DNA of 64,000 nt from Thermotogota bacterium (GCA_030550515.1 JAUQPE010000011.1:1-64000); one strand, 5' to 3'. Shown: positions 35,916-45,241, counted from the first letter of the stretch. The notes: generated from the sequence alone by a model not told the origin. Translations and numbers: made by a program.

Positions 35916-37210
35916 AGAAGACCTACCTCTTTTTTACGGTTGAAGGTTTCTTCTCTCTCTTCTACATCTGGTTGGTGCAAGGGCCGATATTCACGGGGCT
36001 CTCCCTGAGCTTCAGGCTCGACGAGTTCCTCCTGAGTGTCGCCACGGCGATACCAACCATCATGCAGGTCTTTCAGATGTTTGCCTCCTTCTTCGTCCTC
36101 AAGTTTAAAAAGAGAAAGCTCCTCGTCAACGTTTTCAACGCACTCAGCAGGTACATTTACTGTCTTTTGCTCTTCTTCTTACTCTTCGACAAACGAGATC
36201 CCATCGTGTTTCTCGCGATTTTGTCAATTTCTCAGGTGTTCGCCGCCCTAGCCGGTAGCACTTGGATCTCGTGGATGAGGGATCTGATACCGGAGGAAGA
36301 AAGGGGGAAAGCCTTCGGTACAAGGAACATCTTCCTTTCCCTCGGAAACGCACTCATAATCTACCTCTACTCTTTTTTGGTGGACAACTTTTCGATTGGG
36401 TTCGAGCTGGTTCTGATCGTGTCGGCTGTGGCGTCGTTGTTCTCCATCCTGTCGATGAACTTCATGCCGGATGTCCCCGTGAAGACGACAGGATCAGGTG
36501 TGCCTCTTCGGGTGGTTTTCAAAGATAGGAACTTCACGAGGTACGTTTTGTTCAACTTTTATTGGAGCATGAGCGTCATGTTTTCCAGCGCTTTCTACCA
36601 CTACCACCTCATCAAAGACATCGGTGTGAGCTACACTTACATAGCCTACATGACGATCTTGAACAGCGTTGTGGCTATGTTCACCTACAGGTTATGGGGA
36701 AAGCTCTCGGACAAGGTGGGGCACAAAACGGTGGCGGAGACGGCTATATTCGTGGTTTCTTCCCTTTCCATCGCTTGGTTCTTCATGAACACGGCCACCT
36801 ATAAGTATCTCATGTTGGTGGATTCCTTCGTCTCCGCCCTCGGGTGGTCGGCGTTGAACCTGACCCTCACGGTACTTCCGATGGAGATCGCTTTCGATTC
36901 GGATCCGATATTCTTCGGTCTGAACGCCGCCTTTGGTAGCTTGGGTGGTATTCTGGGGTCCGTCCTAGGAGGTGGTGTGGCAAAGGTTTTGTCCGGCGTG
37001 CATCTCAACTTCTACGGATTCGAGGTCTTTGGCCTTCAGTTCCTGTTCGTTTTGGCGGGGCTTTTCAGGATGTCTTCGATAATATGGCTCAGAAAGGTGA
37101 AGACGAAGAAATACGTTCCCGTCAAGGATTTCGTGTTGAACACGTTTCTCGTACCCTTGAGGAAAAGCCTCACAAAGCACCTTTTGTTCATAAGCCACAA
37201 GCTCAAGTGA
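35912..37210 (+). CDS. major facilitator superfamily transporter
   Basis: 432 aa with about 12 hydrophobic helices. The loop after helix 4 reads WMRDLIPEEERGKAFGTRNIF and the mid-loop KLSDKVGHKTVAE matches the MFS loop 2-3 pattern (GxxxDRxGxK variants). It begins directly with a helix (LFFTVEGFFSLFYIWLV) and ends in a basic cytosolic tail. Substrate cannot be read. It is coupled to the DUF2238 gene, which may act with it. Confidence 0.85.
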   Translation: MKKTYLFFTVEGFFSLFYIWLVQGPIFTGLSLSFRLDEFLLSVATAIPTIMQVFQMFASFFVLKFKKRKLLVNVFNALSRYIYCLLLFFLLFDKRDPIVFLAILSISQVFAALAGSTWISWMRDLIPEEERGKAFGTRNIFLSLGNALIIYLYSFLVDNFSIGFELVLIVSAVASLFSILSMNFMPDVPVKTTGSGVPLRVVFKDRNFTRYVLFNFYWSMSVMFSSAFYHYHLIKDIGVSYTYIAYMTILNSVVAMFTYRLWGKLSDKVGHKTVAETAIFVVSSLSIAWFFMNTATYKYLMLVDSFVSALGWSALNLTLTVLPMEIAFDSDPIFFGLNAAFGSLGGILGSVLGGGVAKVLSGVHLNFYGFEVFGLQFLFVLAGLFRMSSIIWLRKVKTKKYVPVKDFVLNTFLVPLRKSLTKHLLFISHKLK

Positions 37211-37226
37211 TGGAGGTGACGGTTTG

Positions 37227-37421
37227 ATGGAAAATCCCACGATAGAGCAACTCTTGAAGAGGTACGTGGAGATAAGGGAAACTCTGAAGGAACTCAAGGA
37301 GGAGAAAAAGGAGATAGAGGAGATACTCAAGGAGTACGCCAGAAGGACGGGGATAAAGGAGTTCAGTGTGGACGGGAAAGTGATTTACTTGGAAGAGAAG
37401 TTGAGTTTGAAAATCAAATAA
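37227..37421 (+). CDS. small coiled-coil protein
   Basis: 64 aa. Residues 1-45 are one charged helix with coiled-coil heptads (LLKRYVEIRETLKELKEEKKEIEEILKEY), then GIKEFSVDGKVIYLEEKLSLKIK, a short beta hairpin. Start ATG at 37227 follows TGGAGGTGA (37211-37219) by seven bases, so it is a real gene despite its size. No family recognised. It is 13 bases after the MFS stop and converges with the Rrf2 gene, two bases apart. Confidence 0.75.
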   Translation: MENPTIEQLLKRYVEIRETLKELKEEKKEIEEILKEYARRTGIKEFSVDGKVIYLEEKLSLKIK

Positions 37422-37423
37422 TT

Positions 37424-37846
37424 TCAAACGCACTTTTTCCTCGTGAACTTTTCTTGTTCTTCCAGCATGTCGGCAAGTGTGATGGAATCGAGAGTTTTTT
37501 CGATGCTTTCCTCTACTCTTTTCCAAAGGTTTCTAATCACGCAGTCAAGTTCCTCGGGACAGTCCGGAAACTCGTAGAAGACTCTCGACTTCCTGTCCAG
37601 AAGGAAGACGATCTCGGAAACTCTGATCTCCCCGGGAGGCTTGGAAAGAGCGTAGCCTCCCTGCCTTCCTCTCTGCGTTTTCACGATCCCAGCCCTCTTC
37701 AAGATGTTCAGTATTTTCTCTGCGAACTCCCTCGGGACAGACCTTTTGACGCCTTCCAAGATCTCCGACATCGACAGGTAACGATCGCAGTTTTTGGCCA
37801 GCACCAGGACTATCCTCAAGGCGTATTCGCTCCTCATCGTGAACAC
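37424..37846 (-). CDS. Rrf2-family transcriptional regulator
   Basis: 140 aa winged-helix regulator. RSEYALRIVLVLAKN, LSMSEILEGVKRSVPREFAEKILNILKRAGIVKTQRGRQGGYALSKPPGEIRVSEIVFLL is the standard Rrf2 DNA-binding part. The cluster-ligand region has FPDCPEELDCVIRNLW, two Cys five residues apart with Trp where IscR has the third Cys; another Cys is the penultimate residue. It may bind an iron-sulfur cluster, but that is not certain. GTG at 37846 follows GGAGGGATTGAC. It is the last gene of the ftsY operon, after the lipoprotein with a 1-base gap. Confidence 0.9.
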   Translation of the reverse strand: MFTMRSEYALRIVLVLAKNCDRYLSMSEILEGVKRSVPREFAEKILNILKRAGIVKTQRGRQGGYALSKPPGEIRVSEIVFLLDRKSRVFYEFPDCPEELDCVIRNLWKRVEESIEKTLDSITLADMLEEQEKFTRKKCV

Positions 37847-37847
37847 G

Positions 37848-39578
37848 TCAATCCCTCCACACGAAAACCCTCGATACGATCTTCCTGTTGTACAGGGCTT
37901 CCCGTATACTTCCAAGGTACACGTCTATCTTCCTACCTTTGATAACCCCTCCGATGTCCTCCACAACGAACACCCCACCGTACGGGGATTCCTTAAGTTC
38001 TGGGATGTAGATGATGGACCCCAACGGAAATATCGTCGTGTCCGCTGCCGCCGTCTTCCACTCTTCCGGTATCTTCCCAGATTTCGTGAGCCTGAACGAG
38101 GGATGCTCCGGTAGCTTCCCATCTTCCCATTCCGTGTAGAAAGTGATTTCAAAGAGCCCCATGTTCGAGAAGAACAGGAGCATGGGATCTTTGGGCTCTC
38201 CTTCGACGTACAACTCGAAAACGACGTTTTCACCACCGTAACCTATCGTGTCCCCAGCCTTCAACCACTGTCCCTCTTTTACCGCGACGATCGTGAGGTT
38301 CCTGTACACGGTCTCGACGCTGTTACCGTGGTAGACCACCACCGTGTTCTTGTCCACACGCTTCACGCGTCCAGGCAAGGCAACCAGAATTTTCTTTCCA
38401 GACCCTCTGAGGTTCACACCGGAAGAGAAGGTCCCATCCGACTTGAAACCAAAGCTCGATACCACCAAGTTCGGATCGGGCTTTCCTCCTATCGGGAACA
38501 CGGGAGAAAGGTTGGGAACGGGGACCTTTATGATTTGCCCCGTTACCAACCTCCTGGGATCTGCTATGCCGTTCAGTTTCGCGATTCGATCCGCGCCGTT
38601 CGGTCCCAGTCCGAACGCTTCGCTTATGCTGGCCAGCGTATCCCCCCTTTCGATCCTTATGAACACGTAACCCTCTTCTACTCCAAGTATTCTGGATGTC
38701 TCGTAACTCCTCACAAGTCTTCTGAACTCATCCAAGTATTTCCTCAACTGTTCTACGTAGAGCTGAGGGTCAGGCACGTTCAACGTTGTGGGAACAGGTG
38801 CTTGAGCGGAAGTAGCTTGTTGTACGTTCATCGAAGATCTCAGCGCTGACTGCTCGCGCTCCACCTTTTCGAGTCTTCCCTCAAGAATCTTGATTTTCTC
38901 TTCCAAGTTGGCGGTTTTTCTCTCCAATTCAGCGGAAGCGGGGCTCGTCTCTTGAGGAGTCGTTCCACCCCAAGAAGTGAGTACACGGAGGGACAACGTC
39001 GAGAGTAGCTTTTCCGCGTCCACCATACGCTTTTCCAGGTCTTCGATCCTCGTACTCCTTCTCTCCAAATTGAAGATGCGGTTCTCCATGTCCACAAGTA
39101 TGTACCTCAAATCGTTGCTCAGCTCTGTCGTGTTCTTTCCATTACCTGTGGGAGAATAAAGAGAGAGTATCTCCACCTTTTTCTCGAGCTCTCTCACCCT
39201 GTTCTTCATTTCCTCAAGCTCCGTCGTGATGGAAGTCATCCTTTCAAGAGAAGAGACGTTCAAAACAAGTGAGTTGTACTTCCCCACAAGCTCGGAGATG
39301 TCAGCCGATAAGGTTTCGCGAACTTTTGAGAGGTTCTGGTCCAGGTATGCCACTTCTTCTTTCAGGTTTTCGTAACCTTTTCGAACGCTTTCAAAATCTT
39401 TGACGTTTCTTTCGACATCCGCAATTCTCCTCTCGAGGGAGGAAATCTGTCTGTTCAACTCTCTCAGCTGACGCTCGACTGAAGAGAGTCTATCTTCGAG
39501 TTCTTTCGGAACACAACCGCTGAAAAGCATCAAAAGAAGAACAAACGTGACCATCAAGATTCCCTTAACTCCTGCCAT
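37848..39578 (-). CDS. lipoprotein: coiled coil, LysM, degenerate LytM, 3D domain
   Basis: 576 aa. Signal KGILMVTFVLLLMLFSGC with Cys22 as likely lipidation site. Residues 25-250 are coiled coil. LysM lies at about 303-353 (FIRIERGDTLASISEAFGLG, GQIIKVPVP). At 370-470 the fold resembles M23/LytM (ILVALPGRVKRV, VVVYHGNSVETVYRNLTIVAVKEGQWLKAGDTIGYGG) but the zinc ligands are missing: HpGxD is SSGVNL, and LHFE is VFEL. Residues 475-575 match a 3D domain, with its three Asp: AAD513, VED541 and KID552 in GGVIKGRKIDVY. Start uncertain: ATG at 39578 gives a charged n-region but a cramped SD; ATG at 39554 is the alternative. Likely binds or cuts peptidoglycan. Confidence 0.8.
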   Translation of the reverse strand: MAGVKGILMVTFVLLLMLFSGCVPKELEDRLSSVERQLRELNRQISSLERRIADVERNVKDFESVRKGYENLKEEVAYLDQNLSKVRETLSADISELVGKYNSLVLNVSSLERMTSITTELEEMKNRVRELEKKVEILSLYSPTGNGKNTTELSNDLRYILVDMENRIFNLERRSTRIEDLEKRMVDAEKLLSTLSLRVLTSWGGTTPQETSPASAELERKTANLEEKIKILEGRLEKVEREQSALRSSMNVQQATSAQAPVPTTLNVPDPQLYVEQLRKYLDEFRRLVRSYETSRILGVEEGYVFIRIERGDTLASISEAFGLGPNGADRIAKLNGIADPRRLVTGQIIKVPVPNLSPVFPIGGKPDPNLVVSSFGFKSDGTFSSGVNLRGSGKKILVALPGRVKRVDKNTVVVYHGNSVETVYRNLTIVAVKEGQWLKAGDTIGYGGENVVFELYVEGEPKDPMLLFFSNMGLFEITFYTEWEDGKLPEHPSFRLTKSGKIPEEWKTAAADTTIFPLGSIIYIPELKESPYGGVFVVEDIGGVIKGRKIDVYLGSIREALYNRKIVSRVFVWRD

Positions 39579-40207
39579 CTCTCCCGCCCCACTTTCGAAT
39601 AGATGGAAGAATCACCGTGTTTCCTAATGAGCAATTCGTACCATTTGGCCGCCTCTTTCTTCTTGCCGAGCATCTGATTCAAAACACCAAGGTAGAAGAG
39701 TATCATGGGTTCTTCCTTGTCGTCGTAATAGCTGTACCTGTAGAATTCCTCAAAGAAGCGAAGAGATTCTTCCATGGCCCATCTCTCTCTTTCGCGCATC
39801 CCCAATTCCCTGAAAAGCCACGCAATCCTCAGATAAGATACCGCTGTCTTCTTCTTGTCACCGAGGGCTTCGTACACGAGGGCGCAAATTGTGTGGCGTT
39901 TCACGCTCTCGATGTGGTCCTCCCTTTCTTCGAGCTTCAACTTCTCTCTCAAATTCTTCAAAACCTCTTCGACTTTTGTTCTCTTCTCCTGAGACAGCTT
40001 GATCTTTTCGAAGTCATCCTCGAGGGTGGAAAAGTAACAACTTGGACAGCTCACAACCGAGTAAAGGAGTGGGTTCACTGCCTCGTAGTTTGGTTTCAAA
40101 TCCGGATCCCTCGATCTCACCCTCACGGCGTCGTAGAACACCATCTTCTTCCTGAAAACCACACCGCAGAACGGACAAGTGAACTCCTTTTCCCAAAAAC
40201 TCTTCAT
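39554..40207 (-). CDS. DUF2225-family protein
   Basis: 217 aa. Typical DUF2225 layout: FTCPFCGVVFRKK with CxxC, SCPSCYFSTLEDDF with another CxxC, then a TPR-like helical region (TICALVYEALGDKKKTAVSYLRIAWLFRELG, MILFYLGVLNQMLGKKKEAAKWYELL). The four cysteines would bind zinc. Function of the family is unknown to me. Coupled to ftsY by ATGA and to the lipoprotein gene, whose start lies inside it. Confidence 0.87.
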   Translation of the reverse strand: MKSFWEKEFTCPFCGVVFRKKMVFYDAVRVRSRDPDLKPNYEAVNPLLYSVVSCPSCYFSTLEDDFEKIKLSQEKRTKVEEVLKNLREKLKLEEREDHIESVKRHTICALVYEALGDKKKTAVSYLRIAWLFRELGMRERERWAMEESLRFFEEFYRYSYYDDKEEPMILFYLGVLNQMLGKKKEAAKWYELLIRKHGDSSIYSKVGRERWQELRES

Positions 40208-41088
40208 TCGGAAAGGAGCACCTCCACAAACGCCCGAGGATCGAAAGGCCGCAAGTCGTCTTCTCCTTCACCAACTCCCACAAACTTTATCGGTATTCCC
40301 AGTTCCTTTGCGATCGCAAGCGTTATGCCTCCTTTCGCCGTGCCATCGAGTTTTGTGAGCACGATCCCGGTCACGTCGACGGCTTCCTTGAAGATCTTCG
40401 CTTGGACCAGACCGTTCTGTCCCGTGGTCGCGTCTATGACGAGCAGAGTCTCGTGTGGAGCGTCCACAACCCTCTTCTTCACGACGCGGTGTATTTTCCT
40501 CAATTCCTCTATCAAGTTCTTCTTCGTGTGGAGTCTACCCGCGGTGTCGATGATGACGACATCTTTTCCCTTCGCCACAGCGTGTGAGACGGCATCGAAG
40601 GCCACCGCGCCCGGATCGGCCCCCTCGCCGTGGGCGATCACCGTGGCGCCTATCCTCTCCCCCCAGATCTTCAGCTGTTCTATGGCGGCTGCCCTGAAAG
40701 TGTCCGCAGCTGTCAAGACGACGCTCTTGCCCTGGTCTATGAAGAACTTTCCGAGCTTCCCGCAAGACGTCGTTTTGCCGGTGCCGTTTACCCCAACCAC
40801 CAATATCACAAATGGTGGTTCATCCGGTATTTTCAACGATGTATCTAAATTAAGTATTTCTAACAAAATTTCTTTCAAGTTCTCAAACGGATCGCCATCT
40901 CTTTCTTTCAGCTTTTGCAATATATACTCAGTTGTGGCCACCCCAACATCCGCCTGGATGAGCAGCTCTTCTAGCCTTTCAAGTGTTTCTTTATCGATAC
41001 TCTTTTCCTTCAACAGAGAGACAACATTTTTAAAAAACGCGTTTTTCGTCTTTTCGAGGCCTCTTTTGAGGAAATCCAAAAGTCCCAC
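40204..41088 (-). CDS. ftsY: signal recognition particle receptor FtsY
   Basis: 294 aa GTPase that docks SRP-ribosome complexes at the membrane. An NG domain only, without the long acidic A domain: GVNGTGKTTSCGKLG (G1), DTFRAAAIEQL, DTAGRLHTKKNL (G3), LTKLDGTAKGG (G4) and GVGEGEDDLRPFDP (G5 closing loop). Start GTG at 41088 after GGGAGGTAATGA is preferred over ATG at 41094 because it gives the length and MGLLDF opening of the T. maritima protein as I recall it. First gene of an operon with DUF2225, the 3D lipoprotein and Rrf2. Confidence 0.97.
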   Translation of the reverse strand: MGLLDFLKRGLEKTKNAFFKNVVSLLKEKSIDKETLERLEELLIQADVGVATTEYILQKLKERDGDPFENLKEILLEILNLDTSLKIPDEPPFVILVVGVNGTGKTTSCGKLGKFFIDQGKSVVLTAADTFRAAAIEQLKIWGERIGATVIAHGEGADPGAVAFDAVSHAVAKGKDVVIIDTAGRLHTKKNLIEELRKIHRVVKKRVVDAPHETLLVIDATTGQNGLVQAKIFKEAVDVTGIVLTKLDGTAKGGITLAIAKELGIPIKFVGVGEGEDDLRPFDPRAFVEVLLSE

Positions 41089-41122
41089 ACTCATTACCTC
41101 CCGACTTTTCGAATCTAGATAA

Positions 41123-41150
41123 AGGATACCACAGTTTTTGAACCTCCCAA
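41123..41150 (-). promoter_or_regulatory. promoter for the ftsY operon
   Basis: Minus strand TTGGGA (41145-41150), 16-base spacer, TATCCT (41123-41128), 35 bases before the GTG of ftsY. The -35 overlaps the small palindrome CCCAATTTGGG (41146-41156). Moderate. Confidence 0.45.
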
Positions 41151-41202
41151 TTTGGGTGGTGGTCTAAAAAAACGGAAAACGTGGACGGGGAGGGTGCGCG
41201 AT

Positions 41203-42588
41203 ATGAAGAAATTGATAGCTTCGATTGCCGTGATAATCGCAGTGACAAGTTCGCTGGTTTTCTCGAAACTGAACCCAGACTACGAGAGCCCCATCGTCAA
41301 GGTAGTTGAAGCGTGTGCACCAGCCGTTGTGAAGATAGATGTCGCAAAGACGGTGCGTTCTCCCTTGTGGGACCCTTACTTTGAAGAGTTTTTCAGAAGG
41401 TGGTTTGGTGAGTTGCCACGTGGTTTCGAAAGGGAGGTCTCCAGCCTCGGTTCTGGTTTCATATTCGATCCGGAAGGTTACGTGCTCACCAACTACCATG
41501 TGGTGGGAAGAGCGAACAAGATAACCGTCACCATGATAGACGGGACGACGTTCGACGCGGAGTACGTTGGAGGGGACGAGGAACTCGACATCGCCGTGAT
41601 CAAGATAAAATCTCCGAACAGGAAACTTCCTTACCTGGAACTAGGAGACTCCGACAAAGTGAAGATAGGAGAATGGGTGATCGCCATAGGTAATCCCCTC
41701 GGTTTTCAGCACACGGTGACGGTCGGGGTGCTCAGCGCGAAAGACAGAAAGGTACCGAAACCCAGTGGAAGCGGTTACTACATCGGCTTGCTTCAGACGG
41801 ATGCCGCGATAAACCCAGGTAACAGCGGAGGACCCCTTTTGAACATCCACGGCGAAGTGATAGGTATCAACACGCTGATCGTGAACCCTCAGGAAGCGGT
41901 GAACCTTGGTTTTGCGATTCCCATAAACACCGTGAAGAAGTTCCTGGACACAATCCTCAGGGAGAGAAGGGTTATCAGGGCTTACCTCGGTGTCAGAGTG
42001 ATGACCTTGACCAGTGACGCCGCAAAAGCGCTGGGCTTAACATCCACGAGCGGAGCCCTCGTGACGGAAATTCAAAAGGGATCCCCCGCTGAAAAAGCTG
42101 GTTTGAAAGAAGGTGACGTGATCCTGAAGATAGGAAGGTACGATGTCAGAAGCAGCGACGAACTCGTGTCCATCATACGTACTTACAAACCGGGCGATAA
42201 GGTGAAGATAGTTGTCGAAAGGAAAGGGAAGACACTCGAACTGGAAGTGGTTCTCGGTTCTTTGGAAGAAACGGGGAGCAAAACGGTCTCCGAGACTTCT
42301 AGCTTCCTCGGCATAGTGGTCTCCGAGATCACGCCGGCGGACAGAGAAACCTACTCCATACCTCAAAGAGTATCTGGCGTCATCGTGAGGGAAAGTTCCG
42401 GAAGGTATGGAATCCAAAAGGGAGACGTCATAGTGGCCGTCTACGTCAACGGTAGAAGGTACGACGTCACGTCCCTTGAGGATTGGAAGAAAGTGACTTC
42501 CGGGTTGAAGAACGGCGACTACGTGGCACTCTACGTGTACAGAGGAGGCAGTTGGATCTTCGTAAGCTTCGTGTACCAAAACAGGTGA
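41203..42588 (+). CDS. htrA: periplasmic serine protease HtrA/DegP
   Basis: 461 aa. A signal peptide or anchor (LIASIAVIIAVTSSLVF), then a chymotrypsin-like domain with triad His99 (TNYHVV), Asp129 (EELDIAV) and Ser208 (NPGNSGGP), and two PDZ domains: YLGVRVMTLTSDAAKALG... at about 265-350 and a second at about 370-455 starting FLGIVVSEITPA. It degrades misfolded proteins outside the inner membrane. ATG at 41203 follows GGGGAGGGTG (41187-41196). T. maritima HtrA is nearly the same length as I recall it. Monocistronic: a terminator follows. Confidence 0.95.
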   Translation: MKKLIASIAVIIAVTSSLVFSKLNPDYESPIVKVVEACAPAVVKIDVAKTVRSPLWDPYFEEFFRRWFGELPRGFEREVSSLGSGFIFDPEGYVLTNYHVVGRANKITVTMIDGTTFDAEYVGGDEELDIAVIKIKSPNRKLPYLELGDSDKVKIGEWVIAIGNPLGFQHTVTVGVLSAKDRKVPKPSGSGYYIGLLQTDAAINPGNSGGPLLNIHGEVIGINTLIVNPQEAVNLGFAIPINTVKKFLDTILRERRVIRAYLGVRVMTLTSDAAKALGLTSTSGALVTEIQKGSPAEKAGLKEGDVILKIGRYDVRSSDELVSIIRTYKPGDKVKIVVERKGKTLELEVVLGSLEETGSKTVSETSSFLGIVVSEITPADRETYSIPQRVSGVIVRESSGRYGIQKGDVIVAVYVNGRRYDVTSLEDWKKVTSGLKNGDYVALYVYRGGSWIFVSFVYQNR

Positions 42589-42639
42589 GAGAAAGAGAGA
42601 CCTCCCCTCGATAGTCAATAGAGCCCCCTAGTATGCTTT

Positions 42640-42663
42640 TCCCCCCGTCCAGGGGGGATTTTT
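42640..42663 (+). terminator. terminator after htrA
   Basis: TCCCCCC / GGGGGGA (42640-42646 and 42652-42658) with a 5-base loop, then five T residues (42659-42663). It separates htrA from lnt. Confidence 0.85.
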
Positions 42664-42720
42664 CTTGTCGCCGGCTCGTCAGGTTTGATTTATGATAATC
42701 TACGAGCGAGGTGAGACACG

Positions 42721-44178
42721 TTGGACTTTTTGTTCTGTCTGCTTTCTGGTTTCTTGACAGCCCTCTCCATGCCGGGCTTTGTGGCAGATTTGTTCGTTTG
42801 GTTCTCTCTCGTTCCCCTCCTGTCTGTCATGAAGAGGGGCAGACCCTTCAGAAACGCTGTTTTGACTTTCCTTTACTTTTACACCCACACGCTGATCACC
42901 TACTTTTGGGTCCTTCCCGTCCTCACGGAGAACCTTCCCGCGGTGTTTGGCAGGTTTCCCCCGTGGGTCGGTGTGGTCACTTACCTGCTCATGGGTGGGA
43001 TCGTTTCTTTTCCGTTCCTTGGGTTTGGTTTCATGATGGGCTTTGCACCGGAAAACGCCATTCTCAAGACCTTGTACACCGCCTCCTCGTACACGATCTT
43101 CGAATACCTGAGGGGAGTAGGTGAGCTTGGGTTCACCGGTGGAAGACTCTCGGATGCTCTCTTCAACAGGGTTGGATTGATACAGATCTGTTCGATAACC
43201 GGCACGCTGGGCTTGGTGTTCCTCGTCGTGGTGGTGAACGCGTTGATCGCTGAATTCTTCAGGAGAAAGAGATTTTCAGCGATCGTTGTGGTTCTCTGTA
43301 CCGTGTACGTCGTCGACTCACTCGTCGCAAGATTCCTACCTTTGCCCACTTCAACCGCTCACACCAAACTCCTAGTCGTTCAGCAGAACGTCCCATCCTC
43401 CGTCATGTACCCAGTTCCCTCGGAGAAGATGCTGAAGATACTGAAAGAAATGGTTCCGGAAGATAACAAAACGCTTGTGGTCACCCCCGAGGCGTTCTTC
43501 TTGGAGGACGTGAGATACACGCGCGTTGGAGAAAAACTGTTGGAAATGTCGAGGGAAATGCCCATGCTCATCGCGTTTCCAGCCGAGGGAAAGAACGCCG
43601 TTTTCCTCGTAAAGGATGGAAATTTCGATCTCGTGTACTCAAAGGTGAAACTCTTTCCCTTCGTGGAAAAGCTTCCTTACCCCACGATTTTCGGGGTTTT
43701 CTCGTTCCTGAGAGGGCTCGAATACTATGAACCAGGGGAGAAGTTTTCCGTCATAAACTTGGAAGGACTACCACCCTTCTCCGTTCAGATATGTTTCGAG
43801 AGCTACTTTCCGGAGGTTTCGCGCGCGTTCGTGAGAAACGGTAGTGAACTTTTGATCGTCGTCACGAACGATGGGTGGTTTCACCACAGGGTCGCCCTTC
43901 TGAACCACTTCGTCCAGTGCGTGTTCAGAGCCGTGGAAAACAGGAGGCTTTTTGTGCAAGTTGCCAACACCGGGATCACCGGGGTCGTCGACGAGTACGG
44001 TAGAATCTTGAGAGTGATCCCCCCCGGAAGATGGGCGGACACCTTCGAAGTCAAAGGTGTCAGGGTGAGAACGTTTTACTCAAAATACGGTGATTACGTC
44101 GTCTACATAGCTGTCTTCGTGCCGCTCTTCTGTCTCGTTACGGGGAAAAAGAGAAGGAAAGGGGTAGAAGGAAGATGA
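42721..44178 (+). CDS. lnt: apolipoprotein N-acyltransferase
   Basis: 485 aa membrane enzyme that adds the third acyl chain to lipoprotein N-terminal cysteine. About six N-terminal helices, then a nitrilase-type domain: Glu257 in VVTPEAFF, Lys308 in YSKVKLFPFVEKLP and Cys358 in SVQICFESYFPE, the E-K-C triad, with the second conserved Glu (316). The periplasmic part ends VANTGITGVVDEYGR. TTG at 42721 follows GAGGTGAGACACG. It serves the lipoproteins of this window (about 14.3-15.7 and 37.8 kb). ATGA overlap with queA. Confidence 0.95.
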   Translation: MDFLFCLLSGFLTALSMPGFVADLFVWFSLVPLLSVMKRGRPFRNAVLTFLYFYTHTLITYFWVLPVLTENLPAVFGRFPPWVGVVTYLLMGGIVSFPFLGFGFMMGFAPENAILKTLYTASSYTIFEYLRGVGELGFTGGRLSDALFNRVGLIQICSITGTLGLVFLVVVVNALIAEFFRRKRFSAIVVVLCTVYVVDSLVARFLPLPTSTAHTKLLVVQQNVPSSVMYPVPSEKMLKILKEMVPEDNKTLVVTPEAFFLEDVRYTRVGEKLLEMSREMPMLIAFPAEGKNAVFLVKDGNFDLVYSKVKLFPFVEKLPYPTIFGVFSFLRGLEYYEPGEKFSVINLEGLPPFSVQICFESYFPEVSRAFVRNGSELLIVVTNDGWFHHRVALLNHFVQCVFRAVENRRLFVQVANTGITGVVDEYGRILRVIPPGRWADTFEVKGVRVRTFYSKYGDYVVYIAVFVPLFCLVTGKKRRKGVEGR

Positions 44179-45179
44179 AGATCTCGGAGTTCGATTACGA
44201 ACTTCCAACTGAACTCATCGCCCAGGAGCCGGTGGAGCCAAGAGACGCCTGTAGACTCATGGTTTTGGACAGAACCATGCGCTCGATAGAACACAGGATC
44301 TTCAGGGACATCGTGGAATACGTGGAACCAGGAGACTTGCTCGTTCTCAACGTCTCAAAGGTGATACCGGCCAGGCTGATCGCCAAGAAAGAAACTGGGG
44401 CTACCGTAGAGATACTGCTTCTAGAGAGAGTAAGAGAGGGCGTTTGGAAGTGTCTCGTGAGGCCAGGGCAGAGAGTGAAAGATGGAACGAGGCTTTCCGT
44501 GGGTGATCTGAAAGCTGTGTGTTTGGGTAGGGAAGAGGGTGGCATCAGGATCCTCGAGTTCTCCACCGCAGAAGACAACGAGATCCTCAGGAGAGGTAGA
44601 GCGCCCCTTCCTCCTTACGTCAAGAAAGAAGTCCCCCTCGAGAAGTATCAAACGGTTTACGCAAAAGAGGAGGGATCGGTCGCCGCCCCAACAGCGGGCC
44701 TTCATTTCACTCCAGAACTTTTGTCTCGTTTGAAAGAAAAAGGCGTGGAATTCGCAGAAGTTGTGCTGCACGTTGGTATAGGAACCTTCAGGCCCGTGAA
44801 GGTTGAAGAGGTGGAAAAGCACAAGATGCACGAAGAGTATTACAGAGTGCCGGAGGAAACGGTTGAAAAGATAGAGGAAACCAAAAAACGTGGCAGGCGC
44901 GTGATCGCCGTTGGCACCACCGTGGTGCGAACCCTGGAGACGATCGCCAGATTACCGAAACGGAAGAGCTACGTCGGGAAAACGGACCTGTTCATATATC
45001 CCCCTTTTGAGTTCAAGATGGTGGACGCGCTCATCACCAACTTCCACCTTCCACGCTCTACTTTACTCATGTTGGTCTGCGCCTTTGCGGGGAAAGATTT
45101 CGTAATGGAAGCTTACAAGGAAGCGGTGAGACAGAAGTATCGCTTTTTCTCTTTTGGAGACGCGATGCTCATTCTGTAA
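44175..45179 (+). CDS. queA: S-adenosylmethionine:tRNA ribosyltransferase-isomerase
   Basis: 334 aa. Transfers and isomerises the ribosyl group of SAM onto 7-aminomethyl-7-deazaguanine in tRNA, making epoxyqueuosine. Core motifs: FDYELPTELIAQEPVEPRD at the start, LLVLNVSKVIPARL, ATVEILLLER, APTAGLHFTPELL, GIGTFRPVK and DALITNFHLPRSTLLMLV. Normal length for the family. It overlaps lnt by four bases, so lnt and queA form one unit. No tgt or queuosine biosynthesis gene is adjacent. Confidence 0.96.
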   Translation: MKISEFDYELPTELIAQEPVEPRDACRLMVLDRTMRSIEHRIFRDIVEYVEPGDLLVLNVSKVIPARLIAKKETGATVEILLLERVREGVWKCLVRPGQRVKDGTRLSVGDLKAVCLGREEGGIRILEFSTAEDNEILRRGRAPLPPYVKKEVPLEKYQTVYAKEEGSVAAPTAGLHFTPELLSRLKEKGVEFAEVVLHVGIGTFRPVKVEEVEKHKMHEEYYRVPEETVEKIEETKKRGRRVIAVGTTVVRTLETIARLPKRKSYVGKTDLFIYPPFEFKMVDALITNFHLPRSTLLMLVCAFAGKDFVMEAYKEAVRQKYRFFSFGDAMLIL

Positions 45180-45241
45180 TCTTTTAGAAACTTCCCATTG
45201 ATCTTAATTGAAAGGTTTCGAATCCGAAATTGGGTATCGAG

